From an uncultured Chloroflexota bacterium (GTDB taxonomy: Bacteria; Chloroflexota; Anaerolineae; Aggregatilineales; Phototrophicaceae): a stretch of 5,799 nucleotides of DNA. Where the stretch lies: assembly GCA_903904765.1 (NCBI GenBank), contig CAIVEA010000978.1, forward strand, positions 1 through 5,799, given 5' to 3'. Under the pieces are notes generated by a model. The model had not been told where the DNA came from and ran no database searches. It saw only the letters and a program-made list of their open reading frames with translations. A program made the position numbers and the translations under genes. Shown piece after piece: positions 1 to 5,600 of the stretch. Position 1 is the first letter of the stretch, and every line of letters begins with the position of its first letter.

Positions 1-1
1 C

Positions 2-91
2 GCCGCCCCGACGAACGGGGCAGCCGACTCGTCTAACTTAGGCACATGGTCGGATACGCCTTCGACACCCCCGACCCCTCCGGCTGAATAA
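2..91 (+). other. Possible 3' end of a plus-strand gene entering from the left
   Basis: One plus-strand frame is open from base 2 to a TAA at 89-91 and encodes 29 residues rich in Pro, Thr, Ser and Ala, ending in TPSTPPTPPAE. Its end lies 7 bases from the purB stop codon, as expected for two convergent genes. Such low-complexity tails are common at the ends of bacterial surface or signalling proteins, but nothing here identifies a family. The stretch is short enough to be open by chance in GC-rich DNA, so this is a weak call and no function is proposed. Confidence 0.25.
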
Positions 92-98
92 TACCCGC

Positions 99-1526
99 TT
101 ACGCGCTGGTGGTGATCACATCCCGGATGTGCGCCGCCAGCGTTCGTGCCCGTTCCGGCGCATCCCCGATATAGGCATCTGCACGCAATAGCTCATGGAT
201 TTGCTCAACAGGCAGCAGAGCCGTCAGGCGCGAATCGGCGCATAGACGATTTCGCAGCGGGTTTTCTGCGCTAGTTCGCAGCGATTCCCATACGGCAAGG
301 CTGTGTTCACGGATGATCTCGTGCAATTCCTGACGGTTGCCCCCGGCGCGGGCGGCGGCCATGAGCAAGCGTTCGGTGGCGGCGAAGATTCCGTAGGTGT
401 TGAGGTTGCGCTGGATGGCGTGATCGTCAATTCGCAGACCTGCGAGGACATGCTGAACGCGGTTGAGGATTTCATCGGTGGCGAGGAACGCCTCCGGGAA
501 CAGCAGGCGGCGGTTCGCGGAATCGTCCAGCGTGCGCTCCAGCAGATTGTGGGCGGCGTTATCCCATGCTACACGCGGCAGCGCGGCGACGTAACGGGCG
601 AGGCTGTCAATGTTCTCGGCGTTGATCGGGTTGCGTTTGAACGGCATGGCGGACGAGCCGACCTGTGCGCTGCCGAAGGGTTCTGCCCATTCACCAAAGA
701 CAGGCGACTGAAGCAAGCGCAGATCGAAGGCGAGGCGATAGACGGTGAGTGATAGCCCTGCGAGGCTGTTCAGAATGTCCCAATCCTGACGGCGGGGATA
801 GGTCTGGGTGGCAATCAGGAAGGGTTGCAAGCCGAGCGCCCCCATGATGTGCGCTTCCATTTGCGTGGGGGTTACAGGGGTGCCAGCTAACAACTCGTGG
901 TACGAGGCCGCTGTGCCGACTGCGCCCTTAAAACCTTTCCCGCGCAAGCTGTCGGTCACGTTCTGAAGCATGGCGTAGTCCGCTAACAAATCTTGCGCGT
1001 AGCCCGCTAGCCGGTAGCCGACGGTGGTCGGTTCGGCAGGTTGCAGATGCGTGAAGGCCATGCAAACGTGATCGGCCTCGCGTTCGATGAGCGTGGCGAG
1101 GGTGGCAAGGACGGTGCGGACGCTGGCGATGATGGTGTGCAGCGCATCCCGTAGGCGCAGCACTTCGGCGTTGTCCTCCACATCCATGCTGGTTGCTCCC
1201 AGATGGATGATGCCACCGCCGATGGTGCATTGTTCGGCATAGGTTTTGACTTCCGCCATCAGGTCGTGCTTGATTTCGGATTCAATTTGGTGAGCGCGAT
1301 CCAGATCAACCGCGTTTTGATGGGCACGCAGGTCGGTCACCTGTTCGGCGCGGACGAGGCCAGCATGTTCCTGCGCTTCAGCCAGCGCCACCCAGATGCG
1401 CCGCCACAAGCGCCGTTTGTGCGCTTCCGACCAGATTTCGCGCATGGGCGCAGAGCCGTAGCGCCATGTGAACGGGCTGATGAAGGTTTCGTGATCGAAG
1501 GTGTTGGGCTGGTGTTTGTTATTCAT
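99..1526 (-). CDS. purB: Adenylosuccinate lyase (eukaryote-like form)
   Basis: This 475-residue cytoplasmic enzyme of the fumarase/aspartase superfamily should cleave SAICAR to AICAR and adenylosuccinate to AMP, releasing fumarate each time; family members are homotetramers with active sites shared between subunits. The superfamily signature GSSAMPFKRNP is at residues 290-300. By alignment from memory with human ADSL, the catalytic residues are His87 (in EIKHDLM), His160 (in FTHLQPAEPTT), the mobile-loop Ser291, Lys297 and Glu304. The HLGATSMDVEDN motif is at 108-119 and RTLDDSANRR at 331-340. Length and motifs resemble human ADSL (484 residues) more than the roughly 430-residue B. subtilis PurB. 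The start is the ATG at 1526; no other in-frame ATG lies close upstream. A GAGGTG at 1546-1541 sits 14 bases from the ATG, far for a Shine-Dalgarno site. The gene is divergent from the pyr operon and appears monocistronic here. It is complete, with no missing key residue. Confidence 0.96.
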   Translation of the reverse strand: MNNKHQPNTFDHETFISPFTWRYGSAPMREIWSEAHKRRLWRRIWVALAEAQEHAGLVRAEQVTDLRAHQNAVDLDRAHQIESEIKHDLMAEVKTYAEQCTIGGGIIHLGATSMDVEDNAEVLRLRDALHTIIASVRTVLATLATLIEREADHVCMAFTHLQPAEPTTVGYRLAGYAQDLLADYAMLQNVTDSLRGKGFKGAVGTAASYHELLAGTPVTPTQMEAHIMGALGLQPFLIATQTYPRRQDWDILNSLAGLSLTVYRLAFDLRLLQSPVFGEWAEPFGSAQVGSSAMPFKRNPINAENIDSLARYVAALPRVAWDNAAHNLLERTLDDSANRRLLFPEAFLATDEILNRVQHVLAGLRIDDHAIQRNLNTYGIFAATERLLMAAARAGGNRQELHEIIREHSLAVWESLRTSAENPLRNRLCADSRLTALLPVEQIHELLRADAYIGDAPERARTLAAHIRDVITTSA

Positions 1527-1533
1527 GGCGGGT

Positions 1534-1563
1534 AGTGTAGCACCTCGGAGGCCTGTCGCTCAA
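1534..1563 (-). promoter_or_regulatory. Candidate purB promoter
   Basis: Read on the minus strand, TTGAGC (1563-1558) resembles a -35 box and TACACT (1539-1534) a -10 box, separated by 18 bases. Initiation about 7 bases beyond the -10 would fall at or next to the purB ATG at 1526, which implies a leaderless or nearly leaderless message. That would also explain why the GAGGTG at 1546-1541 is too far from the ATG to be a good ribosome site. The boxes match consensus only partly (about 4 of 6 each), so this is a prediction. Confidence 0.3.
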
Positions 1564-1574
1564 ATCTCAATTTG
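1561..1574. repeat. Short inverted repeat CAAAT-N4-ATTTG in the divergent region
   Basis: CAAAT (1561-1565) and ATTTG (1570-1574) form a perfect 5-base inverted repeat around a 4-base spacer. It adjoins the -35 side of the candidate purB promoter, where a repressor could act. The arms are short and AT-rich, so chance is a real alternative; no known regulator motif was recognised. Confidence 0.25.
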
Positions 1575-1610
1575 TGTGGTTTATCCTGCGAAATTGGTAC
1601 ATTTGGCGTG

Positions 1611-1639
1611 TGAGATGGTCTCATTTTTCACCTCATTTT
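1611..1639. promoter_or_regulatory. Palindrome and direct repeat upstream of pyrB (candidate operator)
   Basis: TGAGA TGG TCTCA (1611-1623) is a perfect 5-base inverted repeat with a 3-base centre. It is followed directly by five T. CTCATTTT occurs twice, at 1620-1627 and 1632-1639, a period of 12 bases that is close to one helical turn. Both lie just upstream of the candidate pyrB -10, where a repressor or activator would bind. If transcription began further upstream, the palindrome plus T-run could instead form a weak hairpin, but a 5-pair stem with a 3-base loop is poor for a terminator. The repeats are directly visible; the regulatory role is inferred. Confidence 0.35.
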
Positions 1640-1640
1640 C

Positions 1641-1649
1641 TGTTATCAT
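1641..1649 (+). promoter_or_regulatory. Candidate extended -10 promoter of the pyr operon
   Basis: TGTTATCAT contains a TATCAT hexamer (1644-1649, 5 of 6 matches to TATAAT) preceded by TG one base upstream, the extended -10 arrangement. No convincing -35 box sits 16-18 bases upstream, which an extended -10 can tolerate. Initiation near 1656 would give a leader of about 20 bases, too short for a PyrR or peptide-type attenuator. A second hexamer, TATTAT at 1658-1663, is less likely because it would place the start within the ribosome site. Confidence 0.4.
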
Positions 1650-1665
1650 CAATCGGCTATTATGT

Positions 1666-1672
1666 AAGGGGG
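1666..1672 (+). promoter_or_regulatory. Ribosome binding site of pyrB
   Basis: The purine run AAGGGGG ends 5 bases before the ATG at 1678 and decides the pyrB start. It excludes the much longer reading frame open upstream, which would run into the purB promoter region. An ATG at 1674 is out of frame. Confidence 0.7.
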
Positions 1673-1677
1673 AATGT

Positions 1678-2748
1678 ATGGCTGTCGAAGGACGGGAAGG
1701 GGACGATCTGCGCCCTTCCGAAGCTTATGTACGCCTGTTTGAACCGCCGAAGATCATCGGGAATTTCAAAGGTAAGCATATCGTCACCGTCGAGCAATTC
1801 GCCCGTGAAGATATGATCGAAGTGTTTCGGACAGCTTCGGATTTCCGGGAACGGGTGCGGCGTGGTGATCGCTCTCTGCTGGAGGCTGCGGCGGGCAGGG
1901 TGATGGCGACGCTGTTCTACGAATCCAGTACGCGCACCGATATGTCGTTTCAGGCGGCCATGCATCGGCTGGGCGGCGCGGTGGTGAGTACCAGCGGTGG
2001 CGTTCGTTTCTCGTCGGTCTATAAGGGCGAGAATTTGGCGGACACGATCCGCGCTGTGGGCTGCTATGCCGATGTGGTGGTGCTGCGTCATCCTGAAGTG
2101 GGGTCATCGTATGAGGCGGCCTACTACCTCGACCAGTTGGGCGAACGGCTAGGGCGTACTCCGGTGGTTATTAGCGGCGGCGACGGCGTGGGCGAACATC
2201 CCACACAAGCGTTGCTCGATCTGTTCACGATTGTGGATTACAAAGGCCGGGTTGACCGTTTGACGATTACGATGGTGGGTGATCTGTTGAACGGGCGCAC
2301 GGTGCATTCTCTCTCCAAGTTGATCGCTCAATATGGCGCTCAGGAAGTGGATTTCTGTTTTGTGTCGCCGTTTTCGCTGCGGATGCCGCACTACATCGTG
2401 GAATTTCTCACGCAGCGCGGCTATCACGTTATGCAGACGGGCGATCTGTACGAAGTGCTGCACCGCAGTGATGTGATTTACTGGACTCGTGTGCAACAGG
2501 AACGGTTCGCCAATCCTGAAGATTACGAGGCTATCCGGGATGATTTTGTGATGACCCCGGAAGTGCTGGCGCAGGCCAAGTCGGACGCAATTCTGATGCA
2601 CCCGCTACCGCGCAAGAACGAGATGGGTACACCCCGCGATCATGATGTGCTGGATGCCGACCCGCGTGCGGTGTATTTTGGGCAGATGGCGAACGGGATG
2701 TTCGTGCGTATGGCGCTGCTGGCGAAAGTCTTGGGCGCGGCGGTTTAA
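1678..2748 (+). CDS. pyrB: Aspartate carbamoyltransferase, catalytic chain
   Basis: The product condenses carbamoyl phosphate with L-aspartate to N-carbamoyl-L-aspartate, the first committed step of pyrimidine synthesis; family members are cytoplasmic trimers. All the active-site residues known from E. coli PyrB are present: the carbamoyl-phosphate loop STRT (84-87), Ser112 and Lys116 of the loop donated by the neighbouring subunit (in FSSVYKGEN), Arg137 (RHP), His174 and Gln177 (HPTQ), Arg207 (GRTVHS), Arg271 and Gln273 (TRVQ), and HPLPR (308-312). The protein has 356 residues against about 310 for E. coli. The excess is a roughly 26-residue hydrophilic N-terminal extension before KHIVTVEQ (33-40), an insert of about 8 residues near 147-160 and about 5 residues after HPLPRKNEM. 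It resembles the E. coli type, which pairs with regulatory PyrI, yet no pyrI is adjacent. It is first in the operon, 2 bases before pyrC. Confidence 0.97.
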   Translation: MAVEGREGDDLRPSEAYVRLFEPPKIIGNFKGKHIVTVEQFAREDMIEVFRTASDFRERVRRGDRSLLEAAAGRVMATLFYESSTRTDMSFQAAMHRLGGAVVSTSGGVRFSSVYKGENLADTIRAVGCYADVVVLRHPEVGSSYEAAYYLDQLGERLGRTPVVISGGDGVGEHPTQALLDLFTIVDYKGRVDRLTITMVGDLLNGRTVHSLSKLIAQYGAQEVDFCFVSPFSLRMPHYIVEFLTQRGYHVMQTGDLYEVLHRSDVIYWTRVQQERFANPEDYEAIRDDFVMTPEVLAQAKSDAILMHPLPRKNEMGTPRDHDVLDADPRAVYFGQMANGMFVRMALLAKVLGAAV

Positions 2749-2750
2749 TC

Positions 2751-3827
2751 ATGGCCTCGCTCACCCGCATTCCCGGCATGGTTGATCCGCATGTGCATTT
2801 GCGCGATCTGGACTGGTCACATAAGGCTACTTTTGCCACCGAAACTGCTGCTGCACTGGCTGGCGGGTACTGGGCGGTGCTGGATATGCCAAACACGCCC
2901 CCGCCGACGATTGATGCTGCCGCGCTGAAGTTGAAGCGCGAGCGCATGGCGGCGGGCGCACGGTGTGATTGGGGCGTGTATTTCGGCGCATCGCAGGCTG
3001 ATAACCAAGCGGAATACCCTGCTGCCGCGCCGCTGTGTTGCGGATTGAAAATCTATAACAATGCCACAACGGGGACGCTGCTGGTCGAAGATCAAGCAGC
3101 GCGTGAACGGCATATTGCGGCATGGCCGGCGCACAAACCGATTGCTGTCCATGCGGAGGCGGAGACGGTGGGCGACATCCTTGCGCTGGTGCGTCGCCAC
3201 CGCAAACTCGTGCATTTTTGCCACATCAGCCTCGCGCAGGAAATACAGGATTTGCGACAGGCTAAGGCCGAAGGGCTGCCTGTCACGGTGGGGGTTACGC
3301 CCCATCACCTGTTTCTGACAGAGGATGATCTGGGCACATTGGGCAGCTTCGGGCTGATGAAACCGGAACTCAAACGGCAGGCCGATCAGGATGCGCTGTG
3401 GCAGGCGGTTCGGGATGGCGTGGTGGACGTGATTGAGTCCGATCATGCGCCGCATACGCTGACCGAGAAGCAATCCACTAAAGCGCCGTATGGTGTGCCG
3501 GGGCTGGAGACGACGCTGCCGCTGCTGGGGAAGGCTGCCGCTGAAGGGCGTGCGCCGCTGGAGCAGATGATTCCAATGGTTTCCACAAATCCGCAGCGCA
3601 TTTTCGGGTTGCGCCCACCTGCCGATACTTACGCGCTGGTGGATTTTGACGACTCCTACAGCGTGAATCGCGCTAATCTGCATTCAGCCTGCGGTTGGTC
3701 GCCCTTTGAGGGGTGGACGGTGCGCGGGCGGGTGCGCGAGGTGTGGATTCGCGGACAGAAAGTGTTCGATGGCGAACGCATTCTGGTGGTTCCCGGCTTC
3801 GGGCAGCCTGTGGTGCAAAGCCTGTGA
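2751..3827 (+). CDS. pyrC: Dihydroorotase, short CAD-like form
   Basis: This 358-residue metal-dependent amidohydrolase interconverts N-carbamoyl-L-aspartate and L-dihydroorotate. The binuclear zinc ligands are visible: His14 and His16 (PHVHLRD), Lys100 (GLKIY, expected to be carboxylated), His134 (AVHAE), His158 (FCHIS) and Asp231 (SDHAPHT). Substrate-binding Arg18 and Asn48 (MPNT) are also present. The protein starts almost directly at the HVH motif, without the roughly 50-60 residues that precede it in typical long bacterial type I enzymes. Many segments, such as GLPVT-PHHLFL, SDHAPHTL-EK, PFEG and a VPG(F/Y)GQ-V ending, recall the dihydroorotase domain of animal CAD. Thr106 in the active-site loop (NNATTG, 103-108) lines up with the catalytic-loop Thr of CAD, while the NATT wording recalls E. 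coli PyrC. No clear Shine-Dalgarno site precedes the ATG, which lies 2 bases after the pyrB stop, so translation is probably coupled. Confidence 0.95.
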   Translation: MASLTRIPGMVDPHVHLRDLDWSHKATFATETAAALAGGYWAVLDMPNTPPPTIDAAALKLKRERMAAGARCDWGVYFGASQADNQAEYPAAAPLCCGLKIYNNATTGTLLVEDQAARERHIAAWPAHKPIAVHAEAETVGDILALVRRHRKLVHFCHISLAQEIQDLRQAKAEGLPVTVGVTPHHLFLTEDDLGTLGSFGLMKPELKRQADQDALWQAVRDGVVDVIESDHAPHTLTEKQSTKAPYGVPGLETTLPLLGKAAAEGRAPLEQMIPMVSTNPQRIFGLRPPADTYALVDFDDSYSVNRANLHSACGWSPFEGWTVRGRVREVWIRGQKVFDGERILVVPGFGQPVVQSL

Positions 3828-4960
3828 ATCCCCTCCGTCGCGGACTGCTGAGCGTTGCGGACGGCTCGTACCGGATGGTGCGTCCGCTGATTTTCCGTCA
3901 GTCGGCGCAGTCGGCGCATGAACGGGTGCTGCGGTTGCTGTCGGCCTGTGATCGCTTGCCGGGTGTTCCGGTGGCGCTGGCGGGCGTGAATCGGGCGGTG
4001 TCCGAACGACGCGAGGTCAGCGCGGGTGGTGTGCGTTTGCCATCCCCGTTCATACTGGCGGCGGGCATGGTGAAAGGCGCGGGTTTCGCGGACGAAGCCG
4101 CAGCGGCGGAAGCGGTGCGAAGCGGACAAAACATCATTCCGGGTTGGCGCAGTTTCCCGGCGCTGGTTGGCGCGGTGGAAATGGGGTCGTTCACGCGCTG
4201 GCCGCGAGTGGGCAACGCGGGGACGGTGATGTGGCGGGATGCGGCTAGTCGTTCCACCCAGAATTACGTAGGGCTGAAGAATCCGGGCGCGAAAGCGGCG
4301 GCGGCTTTTCTGGGGGCGCGGCGGGCGGCGCTGCCTGCGTGCTATGGCATCAACGTGGCGGTCAGCCCCGGTGTGACGGATGCGGTGCAGGAACGGGATG
4401 AAGCTGCGGTTGCTGTGAACTGTTTTGTGGAGAATCAACTGCATCCGACGTGGTTTACGCTCAATATCAGTTGCCCGAATACCGAAGATGATCCCACTCA
4501 CCATCAGACCGAACAGCGGACGCGGGCATTGTGCGAATCGGTGCTGGCGGTTCTGAAAGATACACACATTCCGTTGTGGGTAAAGGTCAGTCCGACGTTA
4601 TCGGATGCACAGTATGCGGTGCTGATGAGCGTGTTTGCGGAGACAGGCGTGAAGGCGGTGGTGGCGACTAACACGCTGCCACAACCGCACCCCGAACAAA
4701 CGGGGGTCGCGGCGGGGGTGGCTGGCGGACGGTTGCACGAGAAGGCGCTGCGGGCGGCGCAGGTGTTGATGGCGGCGCGGGAACAACTACGCTGTCCGGT
4801 GGACGTAATCGGGTGCGGCGGCGTGCAAGATGCAGATAGTATCGCAGCATTCCGCACGCTGGGTGTGATGGCGCTGCAATACTGGTCGGCGCTGGTTTAC
4901 CGGGGGCCGCTAGTGGCGGCGCTGCTGGCGGGAGAAATGAGGGAGACTCATGGCAATTGA
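3824..4960 (+). CDS. pyrD: Dihydroorotate dehydrogenase, class 2 architecture with class 1 cysteine
   Basis: This FMN-dependent TIM-barrel protein should oxidise dihydroorotate to orotate. I take the GTG at 3824, whose GTGA overlaps the pyrC stop and gives 378 residues; an ATG at 3875 is the alternative, and neither has a clear ribosome site. Residues about 5-47 (RMVRPLIF, AHERVLRLL, RLPG) match the N-terminal helical quinone and membrane-docking segment of class 2 enzymes. LAAG (78-81), WVKVSP with Lys254, ATNT (281-284), IGCGG (329-333) and YRGP (359-362) are barrel and FMN-site motifs, and YRGP is class 2-like. At the catalytic base the protein reads NISCPNT with Cys217, where class 2 enzymes have Ser and class 1 enzymes Cys. 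The usual class 2 motifs near LAAGFDKNG and TVTPRPQPGNP are degenerate (LAAGMVKGAG; SFTRWPRVGNA). No pyrK, partner of class 1B enzymes, is nearby. Role and position are secure; the electron acceptor is probably quinone but unproven. Confidence 0.88.
   Translation: MNPLRRGLLSVADGSYRMVRPLIFRQSAQSAHERVLRLLSACDRLPGVPVALAGVNRAVSERREVSAGGVRLPSPFILAAGMVKGAGFADEAAAAEAVRSGQNIIPGWRSFPALVGAVEMGSFTRWPRVGNAGTVMWRDAASRSTQNYVGLKNPGAKAAAAFLGARRAALPACYGINVAVSPGVTDAVQERDEAAVAVNCFVENQLHPTWFTLNISCPNTEDDPTHHQTEQRTRALCESVLAVLKDTHIPLWVKVSPTLSDAQYAVLMSVFAETGVKAVVATNTLPQPHPEQTGVAAGVAGGRLHEKALRAAQVLMAAREQLRCPVDVIGCGGVQDADSIAAFRTLGVMALQYWSALVYRGPLVAALLAGEMRETHGN
4939..4946 (+). promoter_or_regulatory. Ribosome binding site of pyrE inside pyrD
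   Basis: GAGGGAGA lies 3 bases before the ATG at 4950, within the last codons of pyrD. It supports the pyrE start despite the 11-base overlap with pyrD and should allow independent re-initiation. It contrasts with pyrC, pyrD and pyrF, which lack a clear site. Confidence 0.65.
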
Positions 4961-5600
4961 ACAACAGGTGGCGGCGGTGCTGGTGGAAATCGGCGCGGTA
5001 GGGTTCGCGCCGGAGAAGCCGGTCACATTCAAGTCCGGCCTGATTTCGCCCGTGTATGTGGATAATCGGCGCATTCCGTACTGGCCGGAGGCGTTTCGCA
5101 CGGTGATTGCGGGCTTCGAGGCCGCGATTGCCAAACATCAAGTCCAATACGAGGTGATCGCGGGTGTGGAGTCCGGTGGCATCCCGCACAGCGCGGCATT
5201 GGGGTATGCGCTGCGGCAGCCTTCGGTGTTTGTGCGAAAGCAGCCGAAAGAGCATGGCACGCGCAGCCGGATTGAGGGCGGCACGGTGGCGGAGAAGCGG
5301 GTGCTGCTGGTCGAGGACTTGGTAACGACGGGCATGAGCAGTCTCGCCAGCGTGGATGCGCTGCGTGAGGCGGGGGCGCTGGTGGATACCTGCTTGGCGA
5401 TTGTCTCGTATGAGTTCCGCGAGGCGGACGAGGATTTTAGCGCAGCAGGGGTGCGACTGTATGCACTCACGTCATTTGCTGATATTCTTGAAGCAGCGGT
5501 GGAAGCCAAACGGTTTGGCCGCGAAGCGATGGAAGTCATAAACGATTGGTTGCGTGACCCGGAGGGCTGGGCCGCACGACATGGATTTAGCAAAACATGA
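4950..5600 (+). CDS. pyrE: Orotate phosphoribosyltransferase
   Basis: The 216-residue product transfers the ribose phosphate of PRPP to orotate, giving OMP and pyrophosphate; family members are cytoplasmic dimers of the type I phosphoribosyltransferase fold. The PRPP-binding signature VLLVEDLVTTGMSS is at 118-131, with the acidic pair Glu122-Asp123. The mobile catalytic loop is at about 96-107 (RKQPKEHGTRSR), with Arg96, Lys97, Lys100 and His102 matching the E. coli residues that close over PRPP from the neighbouring subunit. Lys28 in the N-terminal FKSG-ISPVYVDNR segment (27-40) corresponds to the conserved orotate/PRPP-contacting lysine. Length is normal for the family (about 210). The start is fixed by a good ribosome site and the gene overlaps pyrD by 11 bases. 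It is a stand-alone enzyme, not a UMP-synthase fusion, because a stop separates it from pyrF by a frame-shifted ATGA. Confidence 0.96.
   Translation: MAIEQQVAAVLVEIGAVGFAPEKPVTFKSGLISPVYVDNRRIPYWPEAFRTVIAGFEAAIAKHQVQYEVIAGVESGGIPHSAALGYALRQPSVFVRKQPKEHGTRSRIEGGTVAEKRVLLVEDLVTTGMSSLASVDALREAGALVDTCLAIVSYEFREADEDFSAAGVRLYALTSFADILEAAVEAKRFGREAMEVINDWLRDPEGWAARHGFSKT

Noticed and set aside
5..21. GCCCCG-ACGAA-CGGGGC hairpin as a purB terminator
   Set aside because: The 6-pair stem is perfect, but the bases that should form the T-run on the minus strand lie outside the window, and no T-run follows on the plus strand.
303..752. Plus-strand open frame inside purB
   Set aside because: It lies opposite conserved purB sequence, including the KRNP signature, and has no recognisable domain.
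1611..1628. TGAGATGGTCTCA plus T-run as an attenuator terminator for the pyr operon
   Set aside because: The stem has only 5 pairs with a 3-base loop, and it lies upstream of the best promoter candidate, so an operator role is more plausible. No PyrR-type anti-antiterminator was seen.
1501..1677. Upstream extension of the pyrB frame to a start at 1501
   Set aside because: It would cross the whole intergenic region and the 5' end of purB; the strong AAGGGGG site fixes the start at 1678.
2817..3683. Long minus-strand open frame (288 codons) opposite pyrC
   Set aside because: It is the antisense of a gene with intact catalytic motifs; its translation is Arg/His/Gln-rich with no recognisable domain, as expected of shadow frames in GC-rich DNA.
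3713..3823. Upstream extension of the pyrD frame into pyrC
   Set aside because: The added residues are out of frame with conserved pyrC C-terminal sequence and unlike any DHODH; the GTG at 3824 overlapping the pyrC stop is the natural start.
3656..4567. Long minus-strand open frame (303 codons) opposite the pyrC end and pyrD
   Set aside because: It spans the pyrC-pyrD junction on the opposite strand, is Arg/His/Pro-rich, and shows no family motif.
4668..5255. Minus-strand open frame (195 codons) opposite pyrD and pyrE
   Set aside because: Low-complexity Pro/Ala/Arg composition and complete overlap with two confident genes; a shadow frame.
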